Below, in pieces: positions 12,255-23,699 of a DNA stretch of 64,000 nt. The translations under genes and the position numbers were made by a program. The notes under the pieces are model-generated. The model saw nothing but the letters and a program-made list of their open reading frames with translations. It was not told the DNA's origin and searched no databases. This DNA comes from Piliocolobus tephrosceles (taxonomy: Eukaryota > Chordata > Mammalia > Primates > Cercopithecidae), in assembly GCF_002776525.5 (NCBI RefSeq), contig NC_045441.1:110017440-110081439 (forward strand), read 5' to 3'. Positions within the stretch are counted from its first letter, which is position 1; each line of letters opens with the position of its first letter.

Positions 12255-13275
12255 AAAGCACTTAATTATAAAGGAAAATATTAATAAATTAGACTTAATT
12301 AAAATTAAGAACTTCTTTTCATCCAATGATACTATTAATATAAGTGAAAAGTCAACTTATGGAGGGAAAGAAGATATTTGCAGTATACTATATCTGATGA
12401 AGAACTTATATCCAGAATATATGAAGAACTCCTAAAAATCAACAAGAGGTAGCATACGAGATAACAGAAAAATGAGCAGATGAATTGAACTGGTACTTCA
12501 CGAATACATTCAGTTGGACAATAAACATATGAAAATGTACTCAAAATTATTAATGATCAGAAAATATAATTTTAAACTACAAAATACTTCTATTTACCAC
12601 AGTGACTAACATTAAATCAAAATCCCTGATAGTACGTAGTATTGTCTTAGAGGTGGAACAACTAGAACTCCCATATGCTCTTGGTAGATTGTAAATTATG
12701 AATTGGTACTAACACTTTGGAAAACGATCTAAATATTTACTAAAATTGAACATATGCAAATCCTATGACAGATTTTTTTCCTCCTTGCATATTTCTTAAA
12801 ATGCAAAAACAATCCAAATATTGATTAGAGTAGAATGATATATTTATCAAGAGTACACATACAATGGAACACTATATAGTAAGGAAATAACTACCTTTTA
12901 TATAGAACAACATGAATGAATCCCACAAACACAAATTTAGTGACAGAAGCCAGACACTAGATAGTACATACTGTAATTTCACTTACCTGAAATTCAAAAA
13001 CATGCAAAACAAATTGATAGTGGTAGAAGTCAGAATAGTTTCTTTTGGGAGGAGATAATTATTGAAAGATGACGGGAGGGAGGCTTCTGTTTTGCTGATA
13101 TACTCTATTTCTTGATCTAGTGGTAGCTACTTGGATGTATTCACTTTGTGAAAGTTTGTTGAGATGTATATCTATGTATCTGTCTCTATATAGGTATATA
13201 TGACTCATATATACTTATATAGCTCATATATATATGAATTGTATACTTTTCTGTATGTATATTAAATTTCAAAAA
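12255..13275 (+). repeat. Ancient L1M fragment (ORF2 end and 3'UTR)
   Basis: Diverged but recognisable ORF2 text on the + strand: agaagatatttgcagtata, cttatatccagaatatatgaagaactcctaaaaatcaac, aataaacatatgaaaatg, gtacacatacaatggaacactat. It is followed by L1M-style 3'UTR ending in a TA-rich microsatellite near 13,160-13,260. Confidence 0.8.
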
Positions 13276-14049
13276 AATTAACTTGAGAAGGAAAAATTGG
13301 CCATAGGTGGGTCTAAAAATTCCACTTAACTTAAAATGTAGGGCTGCCATATTGTGTAATTGATGAGTCTGTCCTTTCATAATAAGCACAATATAAAAAC
13401 ACTGAAACTTATGCTGCACTTAACAAATTAAGTTTTGTATTGGGACAATCTGAAAAATACAGAGACAGTCATTTCCTAATCCTTCTCCCCCAGTAAAAGA
13501 ATTCTAGCTCATCCCTTTTCTAGAACGAGAGCTGGGCAGTAAATGAGTCAATTACTGATCTAAATTTGTTTTAGGCTGGGGTTTTAGAACATATATGAAC
13601 TGTTCAACATAGGTTCGGCACATATCAAGCTCCTAAGATATAAATTATTATTAATTTTTTGATATTTGCATCCCACTTTATTCTTGAGTTTGCTACTAAC
13701 TGAAATATCAGAGTCTCTTTCACAAATGATACCACTACAAACCTCATGCTTCTGCAAATTTTGAACCTGTGTAGTAATTCCTGTTTTATTTTGGTACAAT
13801 TTATTCAATTTCCAGTCTGTTGAAATCTTTATGGATTGGGATTTACTTAATTTTATATTCAACATTGGTGAAAATATTGGTCAGGGAGGACTAAAGATAA
13901 AGCCCTGTAGACCATCCTTATTGACCTCTATCTTGGCTCACAGTGAGACATTAGACCCTTTTGGATATGATCATTCAGTCAATTATGACTACTGCTAAGG
14001 GAACTCACATCTAGTCCATGCTTATTTGGTCAATAAGAATATAAAGATA
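13276..14049. other. Intergenic, nothing recognised
   Basis: Unique AT-rich sequence; no family resemblance in short open frames such as 13,584-13,865 (-). Confidence 0.5.
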
Positions 14050-14062
14050 GAAATGACATAAA

Positions 14063-14345
14063 GTGGCTGGACACAGGAGGCCGAGGTGGGCTGATCACCC
14101 GAGGTCAGGAGTTCGAGACCAGCCTGGCCAACAAGGTGAAACCCGGTCTCTACTAAAAATACAAAACTTAGCCAGTCATGGTGGTGGGCACCCGTAATCT
14201 CAGCTACTCAGGAGGCTGAGACAGGAGAATCGCTTGAACGAGGGAGGCGGAGGTTGCGGTGAGCCAAGATCGCGCCACTGCACTTCAACCTGGGCAACAA
14301 AGAGCACGACTCCATCTCAAAAAAGAAAAAAGAAAAAAAAGAAAA
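14063..14345 (+). repeat. AluS with internal 5' deletion
   Basis: The left arm jumps from gtggctggacac directly to aggaggccgagg, losing roughly 30 bases that include the gctcacgcctgtaatccc block (Pol III A-box area). The rest is complete, with an AAAAAAG-rich tail. Perfect target-site duplication gaaatgacataaa at 14,050-14,062 and 14,346-14,358. Confidence 0.93.
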
Positions 14346-14358
14346 GAAATGACATAAA

Positions 14359-15799
14359 CTATCTTTCATAATTTTTTAAATGTTTTAGATGTTTGTTAGA
14401 TGTTTGTACTCTTATTTTAACATGGTCATTGACCTAAACTATATAAAATAGTGAAATATTTCCAAAGTCTCCTAATTGTTTTTACTCCAATCCTAACTCA
14501 CAGGCAACATTTATGTATGAATATTGCTTCCAAGGAGAGTGGTGGGATAATATGATGGCAAATTAATCTGGTCTAATGAAAAATTTTATAACACTAAATA
14601 TTCCTTGTATAAAAGTGTGCTTTTCCGGGGTGTTGTTTGAAGCTTCTTTACTTTTCAATTTTCTCTTTTCACCAGCAGAGGGCAGGTAAGGAAGAGAGAA
14701 GAAAATACTGTAAAAGTATCTCGTCCTCCATTCAACTATTTAAAACACTTCCCTGATATATTTACAAAGTGAGCTATTTTGTTTTCTCTTTAGTTATGCT
14801 ATTTTGAAAATAATTGATGTAAGTATAAATTTTAATTTCTTACATATATTTGGCTTAATGAATCTCCAATGAAATTAGTACTTTGAATCTTTAATTAAGT
14901 TTATAAACCAATTATAAATTCAGATTTGAAAAGTCTGAATATTCTTTATATTTTGAAGCGATAAAAAATGTCCCCTTTTATTTTGGGTAATTCAATTAAT
15001 TAGACTTTTTCTTTTTGTGGTTTTCTAGTTCAATTATGGGTAAGTTTATGTGAATATTTTCCATAGACATCTTAATATAGCCATTTGGTCATTTCCTTCA
15101 ACATGCAGATTTGCTAAGCATGGTTTTCAGTTTTATTAATCAAGTAATGTATCTTATAAACATAATTGAAGGAAACTCAAATGGGATGTGATAGAGTTTT
15201 GTTTTTTGTTTTCAACAATATACTTTACAGGAATGTTTAAATACAGTTTTAGTAGATATATTAGGATGTTTTCTCTTGAAAGTTTAAATTTGTTTAATTA
15301 ATAATAAACATCTTTTTCAAAACATTAGATGATATGATAAACTATGTAATTCAACAGTTCAGAACACCTTGCATGTAACCTTTGTTAAATCAAAAGTCAG
15401 GTGGCAACTTGGATTTTTGCCTTTTCACCTTGAATAATGGCATTGTTCTGAAGTTCAGTAGTGGGGAGAGATTGAGTAATTCCTGGGAAGATAAATGCCC
15501 ATATTGCTTATTCCAAGTACTAGAAATTACTTCTTTCCTTTGCTTATTGAGAACCTCATCTCTAAGAATCTTTTTTTAACTGTCAAGTAAGGTTATGTAT
15601 GAGGACTCCCCTTGGTCATACTAAGGAATATTTCCAAATACTGGACAAAAATGAACTTCCTCAGGTCACCTAATGAATACAAGCTTAACAATTATTATAG
15701 CTAAGAACATAGGTGTAGGGGAGAACACAAGGAAAGGATCGTCTGGACTAAGCAAAAAGGAAATTCTTCCAATTAGGCAGAGTGATGAAGCTTCAGGCC
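14359..15799. other. Non-repetitive stretch around the CTCF site
   Basis: Apart from the CTCF core at 14,672-14,685, no repeat or coding signal is evident. The sequence is AT-rich and looks unique. Confidence 0.5.
14672..14685 (+). promoter_or_regulatory. CTCF core motif, candidate -20.9 kb CFTR insulator
   Basis: CCAGCAGAGGGCAG matches all 14 positions of the CTCF core consensus CCASYAGRKGGCRS. It lies 20,975-20,988 bases upstream of the CFTR ATG, which coincides with the -20.9 kb DNase-hypersensitive CTCF insulator reported for human CFTR. The motif is in forward orientation, pointing toward CFTR, as expected for the 5' anchor of a loop with a downstream convergent site. The surroundings are not a recognisable repeat; the nearest Alu ends at 14,345. 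Confidence 0.85.
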
Positions 15800-16400
15800 T
15801 AGGATTGCTGTGACAGCCTCTTCACTGATTGCCCATGCAATGTCTTCCTTTTCCACTAGGCCACCATGTGTATTTATTCTACCTTTTTCTTTCTAAAACG
15901 CAACACGTTGATGTTATTTCCTTACTCAAACCCCATGCTGACTCCCTTTTGCCAATGACAGTAGGCGTGGGACTTCTTTTTCTTCCATGTCAGACTCTGA
16001 ACAAGGTCCCAATCTGATTTTCTACATTTACTCCTTCCTCTGCTTTTCACAAACCACACAAACAGTTCTATTTCAAAAGTATATCCCTTTCCACTCATAT
16101 CTTTCTCAGTCATCTCTGCCTGTCAATGACCCCTTGTCTTTCAAGATCCATTGTCAATGACATTTTCTCCTGAAGACATCTTATTCTTAACTGGATGATC
16201 TTTGGTGCCCTTAAGTCTCATGGCTATTTGTATCTCTAGAGTGGCCCTCATCATATTCTATTATCTATTATTGGTATTTGTGTATTTGTTTCTCTTTATA
16301 TGCCAACCATAAACTCCTTGAGAGCAGGGACTGTGTCTTGGTGTCCCCAGAGGTTAGCATGGTGTCCTGCAACTGGCAGAGTCATTCAGAGACACCAGGG
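15800..16400 (+). repeat. L2 LINE fragment (3' end)
   Basis: It carries the L2 order tttctaaaacgcaaca, cccatgctgactccctt, agactctgaacaaggtcc, and finally ccataaactccttgagagcagggactgtgtcttg with ccccagaggttagcatggtg. Confidence 0.8.
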
Positions 16401-16964
16401 CTCTTTGTATTTTTTCAGGCCCTCAGTATATTAAAAACTGAAAAATGCCAGGGTTACAAAATTGTGGCAATTTTAAATGTTAACATCAAAAAATGGATGT
16501 GATGAAAACACATACAGCCCACAAGAATCCCCAGTGTAATTGTGTGCTGCATAAGATAATTACAGGATTTCTAAAATATTTAATTCATGGTGTTTTTCAG
16601 TTGGCATAGTCTGATAACTGTACACAAGTGTAGTGTTGTATGTTTTGCATGTTGATTTGCTTCTTTCTGTTTTGTCAGTTTGCCTCTAGGACTGTTAATT
16701 TGAGGCCTCGGCCAAAGGACCCTCTAGACTCTATGTGAGGGGTCCCCATATGTAGATCTCTGATAAATGTTCCCTGAAATGAGTTCAGTTTAATTACACA
16801 CCAAAATGATGCTATATATAAATACTATACAATGAATTTCTATTTTTGTGTAATCATATTATTCAGAAATAAGCTTGAAAGTTATTAACATCTAATTTGA
16901 TATCTAAATTTAACTTTCAGTTGTTTTACACTTTGAAGGTCAGAGAACTAGATATTGGGGAAGA
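16401..16964. other. Intergenic, nothing recognised
   Basis: Unique AT-rich sequence between the L2 relic and the inverted L1. Confidence 0.5.
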
Positions 16965-18874
16965 GTTCTGGGATACATGTGCAGAAGGTGCAAGTTTGTT
17001 ACACAGGTATACATGTGCTGTGGTGGTTTGCTGCAACCATCAACCCGTCATCTACATTAGGTATTAGGTAATTTCTTCTAATGCTTGACCCCCATCCTCT
17101 GACAGGCCCTGGTGTGTGATGTTCCCCTCCCTGTGCCCATATGTTCTCATTGTTCAACTCCCACTATGAATGAGAACATGCAGTGTTTGGTTTTCTGTTC
17201 CTGTGTTAGTTTGCTGAGAATGATGGTTTCCAGCTTTACCCATTCCCTGCAAAGGACATGAACTCATTCTTTTTTATGGCTGCATAGTGTTCCATCCACT
17301 CTATCATTTATGGGCATTTGGGTTGGTTCCAAGTCTTTGTTATTGTGAAGAGTGCTGCAGTAAACATACGTGTGCATGTGTTTTTATAGTAGATTAATTT
17401 ATAATCCTTTGAATATATATCCAGTAATGGGATTGCTGAGTCAAATGGTGTTTCTAGTTCTAGATTCTTGAGGAATCGCCACACTGTCTTCCATAATTGT
17501 TGAACTAATTTACACTTCCACCAACAGTGTAAAAGTGTTCCCATTTCTCCACATACTCTCTAGCATCTGTTGTTTCCTGACTTTTTAATAATTGCCATTC
17601 TAACTGGCGTGAGATGGTATCTTATTGTGGTTTTGATTTACATTTCTCTAATGACCAGTGATGATGAAGTTTTTTTCCATATGTTTGTTGGCCACATAAT
17701 AACGAGTATTCAGATAGAAAGAGAGGAAATCAAATTGTCTCTGTTTACAGATGACATGATTGTATATTTAGAAAACCCTCTCGTCTCAGCCACGAAACTC
17801 CTTAAGCTGATAAGCAACTTCAGCAAAGTCTCAGGATACAAAATCAATGTTCAAAAATCACAAGCATTCCTATACACCAGTAATAGACAAACAGCCAAAT
17901 CATGAGTGAACTCCCATTCACAATTGCTCCAAAGAAAATAAAATACCTAGGAATACAACTTACAAGGGATGCGAAGGACCTCTTCGAGGAGAACTATAAA
18001 CCACTGCTCAAGGAAATAAGAGAGGACAAAAAGAAATGGAAAAACATTATGCTCATGGATAGGAAGAACCAATATTTTGAAAATGGCCATACTGCCCAAA
18101 GTAATTTGTAGATTCAATGATATTCCCATCAAGTTACCATTGACTTTCTTTACAGAATTAGAAAAAACAAGTTCAAATTTCTTATGGAACCAAAAAGAGC
18201 CCATATAGCCAAGACAATCCTTAGCAAAAAGAACAAAGCTGGAGGCATCATGCTATCTGACTTCAAACTGTACTACAAGGCTACAGTAACCAAAACAGCA
18301 TGGTACTGGTACCAAAACGGATATATAGACCCATGGAAAAGGACAGAGGCCTCAGAAATAACACCACACATTCAAAACCATCTGATCTTTGACAAACGCG
18401 ACAAAAGCAATGGGGAAAGGATTCTCTCTTTAATAAATGGTGTTGGGAAAACTGGCTAGCCACATGCAGAAAACTGAAACTTCCTTACACCTTATAAAAA
18501 AACTTAACTCAAGATGGATTAAAGACTTAAACATAAGACCTAAAACCATAAAAACCCTAGAAGATAACCTAGGCAATACCATTCAAGACATAGGCATGGG
18601 CAAAGACTTCATGACTAAAACATCAAAAGCCATGGCAACAAAGTCAAAATTGACAAATGGGATCAAATTAAAGAGCTTCTTTACAGCAAACAAACTATCA
18701 TCAGAGTGAACAGGCAACCTACAGAATGGGAGACAATTTTTGCAATCTATCCGTCTGACAAAGGGCTAATATCTAGAATCTATAAGGAACTTAAACAAAT
18801 TTACAAGAAAAAAACAAACAACCCCATCAAAAAGTGTGTGAAGGATATGAACAGACACTTTTCCAAAAAAAAAA
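16965..18874 (-). mobile_element. L1PA-type insertion with 5' inversion
   Basis: From 16,965 to about 17,700 the sequence is the L1PA 3' end on the - strand (gttctgggatacatgtgcag ... gaatgagaacatgcagtg ... gttggccacat). At about 17,700 it switches to + strand ORF2 beginning just before the FADD motif (ctgtttacagatgacatgat) and running to aacagacacttttccaaaa at 18,874. In L1 coordinates the right edge is adjacent to the inner edge of the 3' piece, the hallmark of twin priming. About 20 terminal bases and the poly(A) tail are missing at the left, and I see no clear target-site duplication. ORF2 is in broken frames. Confidence 0.92.
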
Positions 18875-18895
18875 GTACTCATTTTTACTACCTGA

Positions 18896-20114
18896 TTAAC
18901 TAATTTTGTATTTCCCTGCACTATGAGGCACATGTAGAGTCAAATTGTATTTTCTATGACTCTCCTGAGTTAGTAACAAAGATGAATGCTTCATGAGAAT
19001 TAGTATAATTTATTTTTCAAAACTGCCCTACAGGTGGAAAATCATGAAGAATTCTATCACTTCAATGTATTTAGAAATCATTACCATAAGAGTGCAAATT
19101 GATATGAATACTCAATCATTCTTTGTTATTGGACAATATAGCTTAATTTTGCATAGTTAGAGGTATGGGATACCTGAGGAGCATAAATACATGAATTATG
19201 TGTCTTTGTAATTCTCTTTCTAGTATAGATCATATAAATCAGGCACACCTCGGTGTGTAAGAACTCATTGTAAGAATTACCATTGTTTATTTTTTGACAT
19301 GTATGTGTTTAGATTTTTTAATGATATAATCTCATTCCCTTAGATTAGTTAGTAGAATGATATGTTTCAAGCCCTACTTTGCTAAATTAACATGAACCCA
19401 ACTTTTCCTATAAAATTATTTTATAGTGAAAAGGAGAACAAGAAATGAGTTGTTATAATTCAGCAGTAAGAAAGGAAATTTGGTTGTTTAAACATTAGGA
19501 ATCAAGTTTTTCTCCTACCTCCATACAACTGAGATATCTGATGCTTTTTCAAGGAGCAGGGGTCACTCAAGGAGCAAGGATAGAGATGGATTGGACATAA
19601 AGGGTGATGAAGTTTGAATTAGTTAACTTATACTAAATGCAGGTGCTTCTGAAATGTCCTCTGCAAGAATCACATATAAGAGATACATAGTTAAATACAG
19701 AAAAACTTGAAAGATCAAGTGATTTGTGAAATTTATTATTTTAAATGTTAATTTATTTACATTTATGTAAAACGTATCATATGTTAAAAACATTTAAAAA
19801 TCCATAATAGCACTAAAGGTTTTTCTATGACTAGAAGTAAGTTGTAATTTGAATAAGCCATCCTCACACCTCTTTCATATTCTCATTTTTATCCACAAAT
19901 TTTTATATTCACCAAAAGTAAAAAGCATTTTATTAACCTACAATTTATTTTTAACTAACGCACACAAAAGCATTTTAAATAAATCACAATAGAACTTAAC
20001 CTTGGGAAAACTGAATATCAATATGCAGATGCGATCAAAATAGGATTTTATGGAAAAAGGTGAGGACAGTTTCATAAAACCTAAGGAAAAATTTCAAGAG
20101 GACAGTTTGTACAT
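18896..20114. other. Intergenic, nothing recognised
   Basis: AT-rich unique sequence with no recognised repeat, gene or signal. Confidence 0.5.
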
Positions 20115-20130
20115 ACAAAAATATGCCTGA

Positions 20131-20420
20131 GGCTGGGCATGGTGGCCCATTCTTGTACTCCCAGCACTTGGGGAGGCTGAAGCGGGAGGATTGCTCGAGC
20201 CCAGGAGTTTGAGACCAGCCTGAGCAACGTTGAGAGACCTCATCTCTGCAAAAAATAAACAAAATTAGCTGGGTGTGGTGGTACATGCCTGTAGTCCCAG
20301 CTACTCAGGAGACTTAGGTGGGAGGATTGCTTGAGCCAGGGAAGTCGAGGTGGCAGTAGCCTGAGATTACACCACTGCACTCCAGCCTGCACGATAGTGA
20401 GACCCTGTCTCAAAAAACAA
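20131..20420 (+). repeat. AluJ
   Basis: Full dimeric Alu with old-subfamily features (gggaggattgctcgagcccaggag, aggattgcttgagcc). Perfect 16-base target-site duplication acaaaaatatgcctga at 20,115-20,130 and 20,421-20,436. Confidence 0.95.
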
Positions 20421-20436
20421 ACAAAAATATGCCTGA

Positions 20437-21047
20437 AAGGATAGTTTTCATACTGCCCACTACTTTACAGTTGAGTAGGCATGTATATGTCCAACAGGCA
20501 TCTGAAAATACACACTTATTTGTGGACAAAATTCTGTTAATTATCTAATTGTGAAACATACAGCATAGTCCCAACCATGTCAAAGTCTCCAATGAAAATT
20601 TAAAATGTATGTTATTTGGAAGGACTATAAACTTTAATATTTCTGTACAATATTATAAAACAAAACCCAGTATGTGGCCTGATTTATATATATAACCACA
20701 TGGAATTCTATACTGAAGCCCAACAAAACTTCCATTACCCTCCACATCCATAATTTATCCTTTGCTCTTTCTGCCAACCAAAGGTGTTGGACAATGATTT
20801 GAGGTCTTAGTCTGAACTTTTGAATGAGAGGTGCCCCATTAGCTGGACTTCTCCTGATGTTGAAAAGGTAAGGGGTTTTGCTTCTTTATTCACTCCTTGC
20901 TTACTATTTGCATTATAACATAACTCTCTTGGGACTCAAGGGAACAAACCATACAGTCTCTTTTGCTAAATGCCAGAAATCAAGAAGCCAGTTGAAGTTT
21001 TCAGTCCAAATTGTTTCACAAGTGTTACACAGTAGAAAACTTTTTCT
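20437..21047. other. Intergenic, nothing recognised
   Basis: Unique sequence; the open frame from 20,878 runs into the following Alu and is not a gene. Confidence 0.5.
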
Positions 21048-21331
21048 GCGGCTCATGCCTGTAATCCCAACACTTTGGGATGCTGAGTTGGGTGGATCAC
21101 GAGGTCAGGAGTTTAAGACCAGCCTGGCCAAGACGGTGAAACCCAGTCTCTACTAAAAATACAAAAATTAGCTGGGCGTGGTGGCGGGCACCTGTAATCC
21201 CAACTATTCGGGAGGCTGAGGTAGGGAACTGCTTGAACACAGGAGGCAGAGACTGTAGTGAACTGAGGTCGCACCACTGCACTGTCTGTCACCTGGGCGA
21301 CAGAGCGAGATCCATCTCAAAAAAAAAGAAA
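21048..21331 (+). repeat. Alu, 5' truncated
   Basis: It begins at gcggctcatgcctgtaatccc, lacking about the first 12 bases, and proceeds through both arms to an A-rich tail that abuts L1 sequence at 21,332 without any intervening unique base. It is of S/Y age (ggatcacgaggtcaggag). Confidence 0.9.
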
Positions 21332-21846
21332 GATAGTTTGCTAAGAATGATGGTTTCCAGCTGCATCCATGTCCCTACAAAGGACGCAAACTCATCCTTT
21401 TTTATGGCTGCATAATATTCCATGGTGTATATGTGCCACATTTTCTTAATCCAGTCTGTCACAGATGGACATTTGGGTTGATTCCAAGTCTTTGCTATTG
21501 TGAATAGTGCCGCAATAAACATACGTGTGCATGTAAACACCGCATGTTCTCACTCATAGGTGGGAACTGAACAATGACATCACTTGGACTCGGGAAGGGG
21601 AACATCACACATCGGGGCTTATCATGGGGAGGGGAGAGGGGGGAGGGATTGCATTGGGAGTTATACCTGATATAAATGACGAATTGATGGGTGCTGACGA
21701 GTTGATGGGTGCAGCACACCAACATGGCACAAGTATACACATGTAACAAACCTGCACGTTATGCACATGTACCCTAGAACTTGAAGTATAATAATAATAA
21801 TAATAATAAAGAAAAAAAAAGAACAAACAAAAAAAAAAAAAAAAAC
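21332..21846 (+). mobile_element. L1PA 3' end with 5' inversion, fused to Alu tail
   Basis: Bases 21,332-21,534 are L1 ORF2 end in reverse (gctaagaatgatggtttcc ... tatggctgcataatattcc). From 21,535 the L1 3' end reads forward (aaacaccgcatgttctcac ... gtaccctagaacttgaagt) to an (AAT)n and poly(A) tail at about 21,785-21,846. The two pieces are nearly adjacent in L1 coordinates, indicating twin priming. A small internal tandem duplication (gacgaattgatgggtgct / gacgagttgatgggtgca) lies at 21,678-21,711. Confidence 0.92.
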
Positions 21847-22297
21847 CGAAACAAAAAACTTTTTTTTTTTGTCTCAGTTTGAGGTCTTTTGTTAAAAATT
21901 TAAAGAAAATTAATTTTACAATTTCCTATTCTCAATGATTTTGATTTACTGACATTTTACCCTACAATAATATAGTGAAAAAGTGTGGTCTTGGGATTGG
22001 TTAGACCTAATTCAGGACTACCTATACTAGATGTGAGGCTATAGGCAAGTATGTTAAAGATTCTTTGGAATCTTATTTTGCTCAAGAAGAAAATGGTATG
22101 TGTAGTAATGATTATTTCATAAGGATATTGAGAGCATTAAATGGGGAATAAAAACCACATAAAAGGCTTAGCATATTAGAGACTTAATACAAATCAATTT
22201 CTTGCATTTTGCTTATCCTGGATATACCATGGGTTTGCTTCAGATGGGAAAACAAGATAGCAACAAAGTTCCATGTTTCATGCTTCAGTGACTTAAA
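21847..22297. other. Intergenic, nothing recognised
   Basis: Unique AT-rich sequence starting with a short A/T-run junction. Confidence 0.5.
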
Positions 22298-22311
22298 ATA
22301 TTAGTTGTTCT

Positions 22312-22621
22312 GGCCAGGTGCAGTGGCTCACGCCTGTAATCCCAGCACTTCGGGAGACTGAGGTAGGATGATTGCTTGAGCCCAGGAGTTTGGGACCAGA
22401 CTGGGCAATGAAGTGAGTCCCTGTCTCTACAAAAAATAGAAAACGTAGCCAGGCATGGTGGTGTGCACCTGTGATCCCAGCTACACGAGAGGCTGAAGCG
22501 GAAGATTGCTTGACCTTAAAAGGTTGAAGCTGTAGTGAGCCTTTTTATGCCACTGCATTCCAGCCTGAGTGACAGAGTGGGACTTTGTCTCAAACACACA
22601 CACACACACACACACACACGT
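22312..22621 (+). repeat. AluJ with tail turned into (CA)n
   Basis: Full dimeric old Alu. The tail after ctttgtctcaaa is a (CA)n microsatellite at about 22,594-22,618. Perfect target-site duplication atattagttgttct at 22,298-22,311 and 22,622-22,635. Confidence 0.93.
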
Positions 22622-22635
22622 ATATTAGTTGTTCT

Positions 22636-23044
22636 ACAAATAAAAATATTTTATTTTCAAAACATGTTTTACTAAAAGTTTTTCAGTAAGGGTGTAAAAG
22701 CTATTGCTGGTCAACTTTGACTACTTCCAAAATGTTTTTTTTGAGTGAGATACCTCTTTGTTAGTTCATTGCAATAATACTGCAGTATTTAAAATTGAAA
22801 CTCAGTAATGGCAAATATAGAAGAATTAGAGGATAAAATGAGTGGAGAGATGGAAAGGTATAGATTGAATGTAATTATTTAAGTAAAATACTTTCCTAGA
22901 GAAAATAAAAAGTAGAACTTTGAGGTTAAATCTCTTTTAATGTAATGTTTTTCTCAAATCCAAGTGTTTTTACACTATACAATAGGAGTAGATTTTGTCA
23001 CCACTGTGTGGTCAAACTCATTTTTCTTTCTTTTTTTATTTTTA
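22636..23044. other. Intergenic, nothing recognised
   Basis: AT-rich, no recognised element. Confidence 0.5.
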
Positions 23045-23115
23045 CATTAAAAATTTTTACTTTAAGTTCCAGGATAATGTGCAGGATGTGCAGGTTTGTT
23101 ACATAGGTAAATGTG
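23045..23115 (-). repeat. Short L1 3' terminus
   Basis: tactttaagttccaggataat followed by gtgcaggtttgttacatagg is the reverse of a primate L1 3' end. Only about 70 bases are present, a strongly 5'-truncated insertion. Confidence 0.75.
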
Positions 23116-23699
23116 TTATTTTTAATTTAATTTAACACTTTTTATTTTTAAGTCATACAACTCTCATAGCCAGTAGTTAATATTACCTTGAAAGTTTGGT
23201 ATGGTTGATGAATTGCGTCCTGTTAATAATTGCTACAGATTTTTGAATAACTGCAGACCAGTTTGATGGTCCTGGGTTGGCATAAGAATATGAAGATTTA
23301 CTTTTTCCCGTGAGCTTTCTTGGGATGAAGAAATTTAGTGTTTTTTTTTTTTTTTTTTTTTTGATTTTTAAGAAATATTTATTGACTATTTTTTACATGA
23401 TTTATTTCTCACTGAAAAATAAATTCCACTGGACATAAAATGTATTTTTGTAAGTCACAGAGTAACCCAACTTGAAGCTAGTTTTTCAGACTTAGGCAGT
23501 TCATGCTGTAAGACCTAGATCTCATGGTCACCCTTACAAGAGAAATATCTAATTGAAAAAATTAAATATGAAGAGCATTAATTTTGAAAGTGCTAAAATG
23601 ACATAAAGGGATCTCACTGGGCTTGAGATATTAAGTATTAAAATTGTTAAAGGTTTAAATTGTTAGTAACTTACTGCATAGAAAATGTGCCAAATGTCA
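23116..23699. other. Intergenic with poly(T) tract
   Basis: A run of about 22 T at 23,341-23,362 has no Alu or L1 body attached. The rest is unassigned. Confidence 0.5.

Noticed and set aside
17570..18903. Series of + strand open frames resembling reverse transcriptase
   Set aside because: These are broken L1 ORF2 pieces inside the twin-primed insertion, not an independent gene.
23341..23362. Poly(T) run as the tail of a minus-strand processed pseudogene
   Set aside because: The adjacent sequence shows no cDNA-like coding frame or retroelement body, so only the homopolymer is supported.
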